Source of the DNA: Chondrus crispus
Lineage: Eukaryota; Rhodophyta; Florideophyceae; Gigartinales; Gigartinaceae
Direction of reading: 5' to 3'
NCBI RefSeq assembly: GCF_000350225.1
Contig: NW_005178819.1
Coordinates: forward strand, 219,244 to 283,243
DNA: 64,000 nt
The notes beneath the pieces are model-generated. The model worked only from the letters and a program-made list of their open reading frames with translations, had not been told where the DNA came from and did no database searches. The position numbers and the translations under genes were made by a program. This document shows, one piece after another, positions 37,720 to 50,459 of this stretch. The first letter of the stretch is position 1, and each line of letters opens with the position of its first letter.

Positions 37720-40372
37720 ATGAACAAGGACGTGACGAATCCCACGTGTCCTCCCCCCTCTCATCTCGCTGGCGAAAAGAATGCCCGTCGGTGCACTGGT
37801 ATTGGCTTTGCGAACGGGTCTCGCGCTTCCGTCAACCTCCCTCCTATACCCAGCGGTCCCCCTGCTTCGGACGTTTCTGACCCGGCCTTTCATCCAGGTT
37901 ATCATCTTTCTTGGGTAACCCGCCGCTACCCCTCACTCGACGAGCTACAGGACAAAATCTTGCACCAACATCCTTCCTTATTTGCCTCCGCCCAGTGGTT
38001 CTCCTTCGTAGGCATTCGCGACGTTTCCAATGTTGATCCCCAATTCGTGGACGACGCGGGCATGTCGCCTAGTAATCTCCCCGTACTCGCTATTCGCTCC
38101 TTTGACTGGCGGACCCATATAGCAATTCCAACTTCCATCCTACGTCATCCTCCCCCACGCGGTCGTCTCACTCTCTCTCTGCGATATATGGAGGCCGTAT
38201 TCGCTCGGCTTGCCATCCCCATTTCCGACACCCTCATACCGTCAGCATACTATTGCGACACTTGGAGATGTCGTACAGAGGGCGAACGCCTATATCTTGA
38301 CAATCTCATTGATGCCACCTTCAGTGACCCTTCCGCCGAGGCGGACCGCCTGTGGCGAAACTGACATACCGTCACATCTGACGCCATCTTCTGGACCGAA
38401 CCCATTATCCCTTCGAATTTCCGTCACTTCAAACGCGGAAGTATTTCCTTTTTACTGTGTACCGTACGCTTTGAGCGTCGTATTCGTTCTGATACTGGGT
38501 ATTGTAGTGCAATAATGGGCTCTACGGGGGGGTGAAAAGAAAGGAAAATATTTGGATTTGGATATGAAAAGTAGTCCGGGTTGGGGGGACACACGTGTGA
38601 ATAATTGCACAGTTTTAATTTTTAATTATTTTATTTAGTTAATTAGTTGGCATTAATTTTGCTGACACTAGATTAGATCTAGGATCTAGCGCCGTGAGCT
38701 ACTGTAGAGGCTCCCGCGGGGCGATATATACCTTAGCCCTCTGACCACCAAGTCAGTAAAGGTAACCCGAGTTGCCGGAGTTGAATGTCGCCTTGGTCGA
38801 AGTCCGTCTCTACCAAGACGCTCCCTTTTACCTAAGCCTACGGCATCCTCTATCGCTCGGGGGTTCCCTTTTCTCTTCCCTTTATTTCGCTATCCTTTTC
38901 TATCTCTAATTCTACCTATTTTTCCCCTATCTTGTGTTGGTGCCATCGGCCTCGGTTGCGACCGAACCGGTGTAGGTGTTTCGAGCCATCGGGCGGCACG
39001 GTTGACGTAGCGCTGCTACTTTCATTTCATCCCGTCGGGCTGCGTTGCGACGCCCCCGTCGAAGGCCTTGTCGCGTCACAAGGTGTCGAAGAAGCTCAAC
39101 GAGCATTGGCCTTACAACCCAGTGGAACCGGGGTACCTACGTACGCGCCCCACCCCACACTCGTCGAGCAGATCTCTTCGCAAGTCTCTACCACACCGAT
39201 CCCGGACCGGGCTATTTCTCTGTGCCCCCCCCCCTCCTAGCAGAGATCTGAGCTACTACGAGTCGCAAGCTCGTTTAAACGGAGAAGGGAGAGTCGGACA
39301 CTCCGTAGCGCTGTGCCATCGGCAGTTCTTCTTTTTGTTGCTGTTGTTGTTTTTGCTGGACCATCGGACCGCGGTCTCTGCCCGACAGGCGCATTGCACT
39401 ACAAGTATTTCATGGGCTACCAAATGGTAGAGGCGCGCGAGATTTCCAGGCAGCATTATGCGAATCGTTATCAGTGCGCTCCCGCATGGTGGAGCCAGTA
39501 CGAGAAGTGTCAAAGCTGTTGGGCTGAATTAGGACCCATCCTCACGTACTATGGCAGCCATCTGCGAGATCTACAACACGGGTTGTGGGTTGATTTCCTT
39601 ACAGAGTGGTGCATCAAAGTGGCCGCGACCCTCTTCTGGAAGACCTACGATTGCTGGCGCCTTTAGAACCTCCCCGCGAAGCTGATAGCACATATGCGCC
39701 TGCTGGACTTCTCCGTCTCTCTGCGTGGCTATGATCTCAATCGCAAAATACACTCCTTCCTTGACATGATCGAGGGTGTGGATTGGGACTGTGTCCCTCC
39801 TCAGAATTCCTCTCGATCTTTCAATCGCCGACGTCCCTATTTCTGCCCAGGTCGAAACCACCCAGCCGGTGGCAACTTCGTGTGGATCAACCTCTGGTCC
39901 TCGAACCTCTGCTCAGCATTGGAAGCCCAAACAAGCCGTCGATTCGGAAACCAAACGCCGGATCCCGATAATCACTTTTGACCCCCGTGAGCTTGACGTA
40001 TGCCCTCGTTCTTCCTCTCTAATTCCTCCTCGTTGGGCTTTCCCTGCTTCCCCGCGCGCAGCTCCATCTCTTCTATCCTCGTAAAAGGCACGTCCGACTG
40101 CCCAAATTCCCTCGGCAGGCCACAACGAAACATTTTCGGTAAGAGAAGCGATATCTTCGCCACGGTCTCCAACAATTCCCGAAAGTAACCACGACGTCAA
40201 AAGTGGATACTGTACCATGCTCCGTGCTCATGGTGTTGAGGGAGAGGCTCTGCAAGGAGCCTCGATTGACGACCAGCGAGTTTTGGCTCGCCTCGTGTCA
40301 TCGCTTCCAAACGAAAATTATTTGGCAAACCGTCAGTCTGAGCTGTCAAGCGCGACAGTTCCCTCGTAATTA
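37720..40372 (+). pseudogene. Unrecognised gene broken by a stop, an LTR insertion and a frame change
   Basis: ATG 37720 opens a protein-like frame of 215 codons to a TGA at 38362-38364. The same frame continues to 38502, where a B-type solo LTR lies. Excising the LTR plus one copy of its target duplication removes 906 bp (302 codons) and the frame reads straight on (...RIRSDTGY, then FMGYQMVEAREIS) to a TAG at 39666, then further. From about 39800 coding character is in the next frame (RRIPIITFDPREL), and after a TAA at about 40082 to a final stop at 40372 (DDQRVLARLVSSLPNENYL). I recognise no domain. It could be a host gene or a gene of an unknown element. Dead as it stands. Confidence 0.5.
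38503..39403 (+). repeat. Solo LTR of type B, forward orientation
   Basis: 901 bp from TGTAGTGCAATA to CATTGCACTACA, with inverted ends. A TATATA box lies at 38725-38730 in a GGGGCGATATATACC context, and the GTTGTTGTTTTTG tract is near the 3' end. Flanks GGTAT and AGTAT agree at four of five bases, consistent with a target duplication. It lacks the internal 157-bp duplication of the LTR at 55415. Confidence 0.88.
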
Positions 40373-41357
40373 CTTCTCGCATTTCCATCCCGCCTGCGCA
40401 CCAATGAATTAGCGACGTCACCATCATGTGGCCTCTGATCAGTAAAACGAAACTTCTTGCGTACTCTTTTGTTCCTTCGTTTCCTCCACTTTTTCTTCTT
40501 GGTGCCCCACCGTGTCTTGATCACCGTAGCACCCTCATATTACCTCCTTACGTCTCTTCGCCTCTCTGTTTCCTCCTCTTTTCTTCTCATGCGAAGTTTT
40601 CCTCATCCTTACCGGATCCCTCGGCTCCGGATTTCTCCTCCATTTCCTTATTCCTCCTCTTACTTTTGTACGGCGTGTCGCTGAGTCGGTTTCGCACCTT
40701 CCTGCCAGCCTGTCGTACGGGACCGTCAGCCTCGGCTCTTGTCGAGGACCGGGGTCGTCTCACCGCTACCGGGGGAATAAGCCTGGTGTTTGAATTCCTC
40801 CTTCGCTCCCCCTAGATCCTCCAAAATTTGTATTCCTGTAGAGCACTAGGAGATGCTTATTCCCCTCCTTGCCATCGAACTCCTCCGTTCGACAAGAAAA
40901 ATAGAAATGCCATTTCGTAAGCGGGTGAGGCGATAGCCTCTGTTTCCTACTGCCTGACCCCAGTTGAGAGGTGCAATTCGGCCCTATTCCCGTCGTGATA
41001 CGTGTCTCACCACCGCGTCGCTTTAATTGGGCAACACGTTGTTCAACTTCAACGTTCTGACGTATTAAATGTCTCTAACAACCCCTCACGAGTTGTACCT
41101 TCAACGAAGGGTCATTATGGAACACCTATTGAAATTTTATTTGTTAAAATAGCTCTCACTGCCCCCCTGCACAAACAAAAGAAACTAGCAGACACAGCAT
41201 AGAATGACGGTCAATATAATACACCCTGACATCGACGTAGCTGCCTTTGCTGGCTTTGCATTCAAATTTTCCCAGGCTGGCCATGTGTTGGGCGATTCAG
41301 TTAACGGTGGTTAAGTCTGGACAACAATTTTGATGGTGGGGGCCGGAAGTTACCTCT
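40373..41357. other. Intergenic, no gene recognised
   Basis: CT-rich sequence at 40460-40680 gives low-complexity frames on both strands. Nothing resembling a domain, RNA gene or repeat boundary is seen. Confidence 0.4.
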
Positions 41358-41396
41358 TCAAACAGGCCAACAACTACTTCTGATGCGACGCGAAAA

Positions 41397-41447
41397 GATC
41401 GTACCGGCAATACGCGAACTAATATTTCGCATATTGCCGTTACGATC
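41397..41447. repeat. Inverted repeat (hairpin 1) within the pogo remnant
   Basis: GATCGTACCGGCAATACGCG pairs with CGCATATTGCCGTTACGATC around a central TAATATT; only a few mismatches. It abuts a second, more perfect hairpin. Confidence 0.85.
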
Positions 41448-41501
41448 GAAAGCGAGACAGAGCGTGACGGGTATTACCCGTCCCGTTCTGTCTCGCTTTC
41501 G
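41447..41501. repeat. Inverted repeat (hairpin 2) within the pogo remnant
   Basis: The arm CGAAAGCGAGACAGAGCGTG and its partner ending TCTGTCTCGCTTTCG are nearly perfectly complementary around GGGTATTACCC, giving a roughly 55-bp foldback. Confidence 0.9.
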
Positions 41502-43468
41502 ACAGCTACCAAAACCTTCATCCTGTGATTCCGCTGCCTTTCTTTCCAGAGCTCCAGCAACTGCCTTAGCACTCGTTGCCCTCGCCTTTTCAAGCACCAC
41601 GGGTTTCGCCTTACGCGTTCTGTCGTGGGATGTTTTTTCGCTTTGCGTGTTCCTGCTGCTTTTGACGCTTCGCGGCAGCCCAGTGCTCCTCTTTGTGAGC
41701 CTTTTCGGCTGCGCTGACGGCAAGAATGGCATCAGGTTCCGGTTTTCTGCATAGCCTGTCCCGCTCCCTCTCTTCCGGCATCCCCGTTTGGGACTCTATC
41801 GGCTCAAAGCGGTCACTTTGCTTCCGAATTTTGTCACGTCCCTTCTAGATTCGCCTCTGCAATTCATCAGCTTCACGCTTCAAACGTCTTTCGAATGCTT
41901 CTCCTACGGTAACACATTCCGCTGGAGCACCTGCACTCAACTGCACATTCTTAGATGCCATGCTGCCTTGTGCTGTAAGGGCACTCGGCGACGATCCACT
42001 GCTCATCAATACTGCGTTTAAAGTCTCCGCATCTCTTAGTACTATCGTGAGCTTCTGGATTTTTGTAGCCGGGCCCAAGCAGCTGGACATTATATTCATT
42101 ACTTCGGACCAGACATTCTGCTCGCTTTGACGTTGCTGAACAACTAGTAAGCTAGAGTCGAAGCTGGATTTTCAGCTAGACGGCTGTTTTTCTCATTTTT
42201 CCGCTCGGTTCTGCTTTTGAAGCGGTCAGCGAAGCTATTGTTGAACGGGAAAACGCATGTCTTGCGGAATGTTGCAGTAATGCCGGCCGGTGTGATACTC
42301 GCAAATCCATGCACCCCATATGCCAAATGGAAATTAACTTGCCTAGTATCGGTGAGGCCACTTCTACTAAAAGCGTCTCTGATTGTTCTAAGCGAGTGCT
42401 TAAATCTCAGGTTGATGTTTGATCAAAAGGTTGCAAGACGTGAGAGGTGTTCGCGGGGGCAACAACAGCTTCGCATCGATTTTTCCTGGACACTTCAATC
42501 CACTCTGTGCCGTTGCGGGAGTTTTGCCTGTCAAGGGAAAAGAGATATGAGGTCTCCAGCGGCAAAACGTTTCGAACGAACTGGTTGATATGTGTCATCA
42601 CAGCTGGCATAACTGACATTTCCAAGGAGCCATTCTCCGTGACTTTTACAAACAGCGTCACTCGGGAACCAACGACTGTTAACAAACTTGTGGCATAAAG
42701 GGTCTATACTGTGAAACGATCCATTAACTAGTTGAAACCAATTAGACAGCATTCTCTTCCCGGCAATGATGAAGAAAGGTGGGGGTTTACGACCAGAACC
42801 GGACACAGCAACAAGAGCTGGGATGTGCCTACTCATACCTTGCGCCGAGCTCGAACCAATAAACCCACCGTGATGAAAGTCTGCTGATGAAAACACCTTC
42901 CTTGTATGACCCTCGGTAGCATCCACGGAAGTCTCGTCCATGTTCCAAACGCGGTCTCCTGACGATAAAATGAACGGATTGGCTTGGGAGATTTTCTCTA
43001 AGGTAGCAAAGAATGTTTGAAGATGTTCATAGCTTTCAGCCTGAAGCTTAGCATATTCCTTCCTTTTCGATTTTTTGAAGTGATATCTCGGTGCCGCCTA
43101 CGGAATGATCTCACAGCGTCATCTGAAGGTATACCATGTTTCCAACCGGCACAATAATCTGCTGCTACGCGAGCCATGATAGTCTTGAGACCCTCAAGAT
43201 CAATGGCAAAACCGCGGGATGCAGAACATTTCAATCTTCCAACAATCAAGACAGTTGAGTCACCTTTCTGCTCCATGCACAATATTTTAGACACTCCAGC
43301 AGTGTTATTCGCTTCCCAAAGCCGTTTTGAGGCTGCTAAAGTAGACTTGGGAACACCAGATTCTCTGGATACTTTTTGCAATGGCAGTGAGGTCGTTTTG
43401 AGGAGAGGCAACGCATTTTTGCGATGTTCGGTTTGATGGATGAGGGATTTTTCTCGTTTGCGTCTCAA

Positions 43469-44518
43469 GTTTGCCTGTCAGCGTATGGAGCGGGGCATTG
43501 TTCCGCAACTCGAAATATCGATATATAGCGATCGAAAGATATCGATGAGGGAAGAACGGCTAAGCAAATTATTGAGCGGTGGTTTGAAACGTATATCGTT
43601 TGCGCTCGCAATTTGTCACAAAAAGGTTGGCGGTAAATGGGGTGTTTCGGTTGTCATTGGTGGCGTTGGGATGAGCATGGGTGTCACCAGCGCTCCTTGA
43701 CTCCCTGCGGTGTGCATTATTCATCCAATGCATTCGAGTGATTCAGGGAAAGGGGTCAAGAGGGTGCTCGACATGTATCAGTCTGCTGTCCCGATTTTAC
43801 CTGCTGTCCAAATTTGACCCTTTCAGGAAGGTAGGTCGGCCTGGATCTACTGGCAGTGGCCGTAGCCAAAGCCCCACCTGCGGGCTCTTCGCAAAATGCC
43901 TCAACGCCTTTCCACTTTTCATTTGTGCGTCGTCCTATCGTAGAGCTAACAGCGTATATCCATCTTGAGTTTCGGTGCAAACTAGTGCTCTCCAACGCAC
44001 AACTTCCACCATAGAGGTTTTGGTCGGTAGCGCCTTCCTCTTCACAGTTCCCGCCGTTCCAATCATCCCTGTCCCTTGATGCGAGACCTCAGTCACATCC
44101 TCCTTCGATTACTCTTGTGGTTTCACCGCTTTTCTTGAAACAGACTTGAGTAGCCCACCGGACGTAAAAATGGATGCCTAGCTCCTTCATCCTTTCTCCG
44201 TTTCGGCGACCAACACTAAGAAGTTTCGCAACCTTTATCTCCTCTGTGTCAATCATCTGGGTGTCTTTTCGTCTCACTCTGGATTTTCGCAAACCCCGCT
44301 CCGCGAGCTGTCGGCAATAGTGCACAAATGTGGGCACTTAAATGGCCCGGTGCAAAAATGTTGACGCCATGATTTTAGGACCACAATTGTTAATTTGCTG
44401 ACAATTTGCTTCATATTTAAGCTTCGAGAGTTGTTTCAGTGGCCGCAGCGCAGTCTTTTGCATAAAGAGTGAAGAGACTGTCATCATTGCTAGCTTGCAT
44501 CACCTGTGTCAGCAATTG
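43469..44518. other. Intergenic between the pogo and piggyBac remnants
   Basis: No gene recognised. ATCGATATAT/ATATCGAT-type short palindromes are present at 43518-43545. The right part may contain the end of the neighbouring piggyBac remnant, but I could not define a terminal repeat. Confidence 0.35.
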
Positions 44519-46422
44519 TCAGTCACCCCAGAGTTGATATCTCTTGCACGATGTGAAATTTCTCAAAACGGTTCCGGTCTTGTGTGATGCACAAGAAACA
44601 ATCTTCCGCACAACCAGAGCAAAATATGTAAGATTGAGGGGCTTTGTTTGTTCGCATCCCTTCCTTTTGGAAGAGTAATGCACGAAGAACGCACCTCCGT
44701 CGATCATTTGCTTTCGATACACTCCGAGGCATGTGTAAAACATGACTCGACAAACGTAAAGAACTGGTTGTGATTGAATGACTTGTATGCCTTCTCTTCT
44801 TAGGGTTCCGATTAGCCGACACTTGATTTTGCACCAATACAGTCTGCTCTTTCATGCGTCACCCCAGTTCGATTAAAGACCAGCGTAGGTATTCCCTAAA
44901 GTTCTTTTGAGCACCATCCATTATCCACTCTTGTCCAACTAGAGAACGGAGTATCATGAATGAGTTTGTTATACTTGTGTCTAAAAGCCAGTAAAGCAAT
45001 GGTAGCCACGTTCTCCTTCCACCCACATGGGTGCAATAGTTTGAGCGTAACTGATCGGCAATATCCACACCGTTCATATTGTGATTGTAGTCATCAATAA
45101 TAACGGGTATTGGAAGTTCTTTTGTTGAACTTTCACCAAAAACGCTTCGAACCTTCCTACCATTTGTTGAAGTGAGCCTTGGTCTTCTCCTCATACGAAC
45201 AACTGTATGGTCTGAGGCCACCTCGTGTACAGTTGAAAGCAATAGAACTGCCCGTTATCAATCCGCCATATGCAGTTGACGCCGTCCACGACAACAGACC
45301 CGATTATATACCCATGCATTTTTCACTTCCATTGCCTCTTACTTTTTGAGCAGCCTGAAACCCAGAAGTGTTGGACCTTGTAGTTCCCACGCAGCCAACC
45401 CCATGCGCTCTTAAAATTTTGAACAGCGCTACGCTCGAGAAAAGGTTATCCATGTATATTTGATACATCGTTTTTGAATGCACATCTCCTCTGGGCAAGC
45501 TCTCTTATAGTTTAGCCACCACTGCCGAAGAGTGAAGCAATGTTCCACGATATTGCTCTAGGCCCTTCCATTTGAACCTCTTCGAACGAGGAAAACATCG
45601 AAAACATAACCTTGTTCACAAAGTGACCATATCTTAAATCCTTGTCCGATAGGTATGCTCTTGCCCCTCACCGTTTCTGCAGATCTCCCCATGCATGTAA
45701 GCAACATCTCGTCCACAGAGACACGGAAGCCTGGAGTCCATAGTTTCTTTGTAGTGTCTCTTACGTGGCTGAAAAGGGGCTCCAGCTTATTAAAGAAAAA
45801 AGAGCTTCCATTGTCGCCGAGAGGATCACAAACGTGAATGTACCTTTTAAGTTTTTGAAACTGGAGCAAGCTCATGCGTTTAGAAATGGGGTGCTGTGGT
45901 CTCTTTTTATCTTTGTTCGAGTAGTCTCCGACAGCGGACTCTCCATGCAAACCTATGTAGATTAATATCCCAAAGAACATTATGATTTCCGCCACTGTGA
46001 TGTCGTGCCACTCTGGAGTATTTTCGTTGATTGCACCTTTCATATCTGCATATGTATTTTTGTGCTTACTGATTATTTCCATAATGTCCATGGTGAAGAA
46101 ACGCTGAAATACATTTAGAGGAGTTGGAGTTGTGTTTCCAATTCGGAGTGTCGTTTTGCCTTTCGACAGTTTCCGATTATTCTGGAAAATGAGAGGGTTA
46201 AATTGAGGTATTGTAGTTGAGAAGGGAGGCTGGTCTTTTTTTCTTCCTGCACATTGTGTTCGATTCAGGCTCTTCAGCATCCTGGTAGTTTGTTTCATTT
46301 GGAGTATGAGGGTGGGTAATTGGAAGGGAGTAGAGGCCGACGTCGTTTCGCACGACATGATAAGTTGAAGTTGGCGTGGTTGTTAAGATATTAGGCTGGA
46401 TGTCGTCTTCGACATCAGGCAT
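44519..46422 (-). pseudogene. Second piggyBac-type transposase, frameshifted
   Basis: On the minus strand ATG 46422 begins an acidic N terminus. After a frame change near 46220 the DDE_Tnp_1_7 core follows: EIIMFFGILIYIGLHG, SLLQFQKLKRYIHVCD, then the first Asp in FRVSVDEMLLTCMG. A further frame change leads to the second Asp region MDNLFSSVALFKILRAHG (45304-45498), another to IDDYNHNMNGVDIADQLR (about 45090). The Cys-rich C terminus (FCSGC, CFLC) lies near 44600. At least three frameshifts disable it. Its sequence is unlike the element at 18194-21027, so it is a separate family. Confidence 0.85.
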
Positions 46423-46803
46423 TTTCGTAACTGTGCGCGTTCAAGAACTAGTGGGATTTCAATATGCTGGCAATCTTAAGAGCTTGCAAAACGCTCCCAA
46501 GTAGAAGTAGGGAGGTATGTGTACAAATTGAAATGCTGCATATTTGCTTCAAAGGATAGATTTAGTACGGGTTTTGTGACGGACAATGACCATATCTCAG
46601 CCGTGGTCAATCCATTCGCATTTTTCTGTTTTCGTTACACTCAAGGTGGGGTGCACGGCACCTGTGCCACGTTTGAGCAATTTACTCACAACAGAATCAG
46701 AGGTACGATTTAGTTTTGTTCGCTTTTGCCCGGATATGGGCACTATACAGAGGAGGGGATAGCCAGCGACGGCCGCTTCTCATGCGACCAACAAGTTCTG
46801 TAA

Positions 46804-46920
46804 CGTCTATTATTTTTGATTAAAATTTCGAAGACTGACCAGTGTCCAGTTTTCAGTTTTCTGTACCGTCCATTATTTTTGATAAAAATTTCGAAGACTG
46901 ACCGGTGTCCAATTTTCGAA
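46804..46920. repeat. 63-bp direct repeat, two copies
   Basis: T(C)TATTATTTTTGAT(T)AAAATTTCGAAGACTGACC starts at 46806 and again, with a few changes, at 46869. It lies just beyond the end of the reverse copy of element B. Confidence 0.8.
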
Positions 46921-49612
46921 GTTCACCGCCTGCCAAGAAGCTCTCTGTCACCATTCCTGTTTCTTTGATTAAGTCACGCCTCACGAAGGCAGATCACCGA
47001 TCCACTTCTCCCTTCACGCGCGCGCGGCGGCTGGGCGTGATCGTGTCTAAAAAGGTACATTACCTCAGTCTGAGACTACAGTATTGTCTCCATGTCATAG
47101 CACGGAAGCGTACCCGATCCCGCTTGTGTGAGGGGGTCCCAGGTAGAATTGCCTAAGTCATTTCATGTTCCCCTCTTCTCGTTCCGTGTGACTACGATCC
47201 CAGCGCTCGTCCTTACTCACTCTCACCGCGGCGCGATCCGTAGCATCATTTCCAATCTCGAAAACCTCCCGACGGAGACAACCCTGTTTGCGTTTATGCG
47301 AATGCACCAGAGCCTTTTTATCCTTGCCAGAGCCGATCACAGGCTTCTGAATCTCGACCGGAACACTTGCGAGGCGAGCGACTACTTCCATCGCATTTCT
47401 ACTATTTTAGTCGCGGTTCTCTCACCCCTCGGACCATACAATTCCTCTCGATCGGCCTCACCCCCGTGTACACGCACATCAACTGCGTCCTTCCTCACCT
47501 TCTCCCTTGGTTTGAAGATAACCCACTCGTCAATCTGATATGTCCCCCTCTTCCTTAATATTATCGTCGTGCTCACTCCCTTGTGGAGCGCACTTCTTCC
47601 TTTACTCAAGACACAGCGTGTAGACTTCATCACGGTCGGCGGTTCGCAATCCCTCTTCGCCCGTCGGCGTCCGTCGTGTTCACCTGAAACTACGCACGCT
47701 CGCTCCGGGGTCGCCGACGTGGGTGCGTCTCGTGAAGGGAAAACAAACACAAAAACGAAACAAACAAATAACAAAAAAGCGAAACAGAACAGTTAAGAAA
47801 ATAATAACAAAGCAAGTTGGTTACGGCTCTCGTCTTCTCTTCGCTTTCTACCAACGCGTTCCGTAGGAAGCTCATCCTGGCCTCGCGTGCGTGACTTGCG
47901 GCGGAAGGGGTAGTCTCTTCCTCCGAAAATACGTCACCACTGCGATACACGGTAATTGTGCAATTGGCCCCCTGGTCGCGTATTAGCTTTCAGAGCTATA
48001 CCGTTCCACGTTGTCTGGATATCCGTGTTCGACTATTTTGTCGATCACGTACTCCTGATCTCCGGTTCTTTCTTCGCGGTCACTGGCAGTTCCTTCCCCC
48101 TCTTGAAGATCTTCCGACTCGTCGTCTTCAGCCGAGTCGCTTGACTCGCGTGGATCTTGCGGGGTACCCGCTGACTGCCAGTTGTCAACTAGATTTCCGT
48201 GGTCCTCCTGCAGAGGCCCGCGTACATGGGGATTGTACCATTTCTCAATAATTTCTCGTTCTTTGTTTGCATCCGTCGTATCCAGAAACCGTTGCGCTTG
48301 TCTTAGGCCGGTTGTCGGCGCGAGGTCTATCGGAATTAGGGCTAGTTCTATCCTGTCGCGTGAAATGCGCTCCTCTTGATCGCCAATGGCGATTACAACT
48401 GTATCTGGGTCTGACTTTTTCACTGCCTAGGGTCCCGTAGCCACTTGAGCAAGCATGTGTTTTGGCTCGCTCGCCGTTCCTTGTTACTTTCGGAGGAGCA
48501 CGAAGGATCCCACAGGGATGTCATGTTTCGGCTTGTGAATCCTTGAATCAAATTTTCTCTTGTACCTCGCTTGTTCCTTCCGTAAAATCTTGTCAGCGCC
48601 TCGCATTAGACTTTCCAACCGTGATTACCACTTCAGGTAGTATAATCGCGACGAGCTAAACTCCTCCAACTTGGGCTGCACTTGTAGCGCGAGGATTCTC
48701 GGCGCCCGAGCCAGTACTAGCTCAAAGGGCGCCATTTTCGTAGTTCGATGAACTTAAGTATTATAAGCGAACGTCATGATCTTGCTAAATATATACCAAC
48801 CCTTTGGATGCTCTCCAACATATTATCGCAGCGCGGATGTCAGCCTGCGATTAAATCTCTCAACTTGACCGTTGGACTGCGGATGATACGTCGTTGTGAA
48901 GACATTGCGTATTCCTAAAATATGGCAAATGTTCTGAAAGAACCGTGCCGTCAACTGCGTCCCGTTGTCAGATAAGAACTTCACCGGCGGTACATAAACG
49001 AATACCTAATGGTGCGCGAACACTTGCGCTATATGCGCAGCGGTAATGTTATTGAGGGGTACAGTTCGTACCAATTTTTGAGTATCGATCGCTGATCACG
49101 ACGATGTACCGATTTCCTCGCATCGCCATAATTAGTTCTTCGAGTATGTAGATAGCGACGAGCTCCAGAGGAGCATTACGTGTGAACAAATTCATTTCCT
49201 TCGTGTTCCTTCTCAGCTTCATCCTGTGGTGCGCCCATGCGGCGCAATTCATCGCAACTTTGTAACAGTCTAGTGCCATTGTAAGCCAATAAAATATATT
49301 CTTAACGTCTTGTACAGTTTCCTGCCTCCAGGGTGGCCTGTAAAATTTGCAAAATAACTCGACCCTAGATTGCGGTCCCTTAATGATTGTGGTATCACCA
49401 CTTGTACAAACTCTGCAGCGGTGCATCATAGAGATCCCTCAAACTCGTTGCCCTCAATTGTGAGCATCCTCGCTTTTCCAGCGTCCATTTCATCCCTGAT
49501 TCGATTGCAGAAGGGTCGACGGCTTGCTCGCGAATAAGCACCTCCGGAGCGACGGCTTGGAAGTGTTAGAGGCGATCAGAGGCGCCCCCGCTCAGGAGCG
49601 AGGATATCGTCT
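46920..49612 (-). pseudogene. Reverse, truncated copy of Ty3/gypsy element B (integrase to 3' end)
   Basis: Read in reverse, this region follows 61600-63970 of element B: the linker before integrase, the HHCC and core region (GNRYIVVISDRYSK at about 49090), the DNA for the NGTQF and HPQSNGQVERF motifs, the IAIGDQEERISRDRIELA segment (48420-48330), an acidic linker with a chromodomain start (QEYVIDKIVEH, near 48035), and the UTR whose GGCGTGATCGTGTC...TACCTCAGTCTGAGACTACAGTA matches 63960-63850. Numerous frameshifts and stops are seen. It is cut at its 5' side at 49612, where similarity stops. Confidence 0.8.
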
Positions 49613-50459
49613 ACCCTCCCAAAAGCTTCCTCTTTTTGCCGTTTTGAAAAAAAGTCAACATGTACTTAAATCCATAAATCCCCAATTGTAACTCCATTTC
49701 ACGAAAAGTAATGGCATTTTAGCTGAAAACATGTGCAGAGAGCAAAACTCGGCCGTTGGATTGAGGGCTGTACCAGCTTTCAAACAAGTCTTCACTGGCC
49801 CACATTGGTCATTGCTTTCAAGTTTTATGAGAATCGCCAGTGTGAGGTGAGAAGAGTGCTGATTTGCGCAAACCTCCTCAATTTTGACTCATTCCAAAAA
49901 TACCAATTTTTTATTTTTCATTTTCATATGTTTTAGGTGTATATTGTTTCCATGGGCAGTCAGTGACCTAAGGAGATTTTGAACATATTTTAGTGCAAAA
50001 CGCTCATGGCAGGGTCGTTATGCCATATTCTTTTGTCTCAAAAATATAAGTAAAATTAGATGTCGGGTGATATAGGCGAGCCTTGCATGCTCCTGAGAAC
50101 GGTCATCTTCGTGGTCAACGGTTTGCTTGGAGTCGGCCAGCCCAGCTGTTACTCTTGTTTTTTCTACTCAGCTGGCCGTGTTCGTAGTTGTATGACGACA
50201 ATTTTGCTCAGAAAGAGCACCAGGATAATCTGGCGGAGAAGAAATTGAAAAGTCACATCTGGAACCGCAGATACACGGCCTCAACTGCAAGTTGAACTAA
50301 AGGCCTCTTTCACACAGTGAAAGCTCGTGCCCAGTACCATACCTCTCTACTACGGTACTTCAACTACACTGCAGCCTTCTACGTCCCTAGGTTGACCTTT
50401 TCGGCGCTGTGGTAGGGGTGTCGCTTTCCTCGTTTCTTGTAAAATCATCTTCCAACATC
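49613..50459. other. Non-coding region upstream of the methyltransferase-like ORF
   Basis: AT-rich (49620-50060), then more mixed. It presumably holds the promoter and the left end of the 50.4-55.4 kb unit. No terminal repeat could be recognised because the other end is cut off by element B. Confidence 0.35.

Larger units (their letters stand above)
41358..43468 (-). pseudogene. Remnant of a second pogo/jerky-type DDE transposase
   Basis: Reading on the minus strand from 43468, a helix-turn-helix-type N terminus (LQKVSRESGVPKSTLAASKRLWE) is followed by the DNA-binding and catalytic region. The first acidic motif is NMDETSVDAT near 42940. The late core NTSHVLQPFDQT is near 42410. The post-catalytic segment AGITATFRKTCVFPFNNSF is near 42270. 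A charged, Lys/Ala-rich tail extends to 41358. These pieces occupy at least three frames with five or so breaks, so the copy is dead. It is distinct from the transposase at 1338-2642 (different N terminus and spacing). Confidence 0.75.

Noticed and set aside
40426..40815. 129-codon + strand ORF
   Set aside because: Low-complexity Ser/Leu/Pro sequence from a CT-rich tract with no family resemblance.
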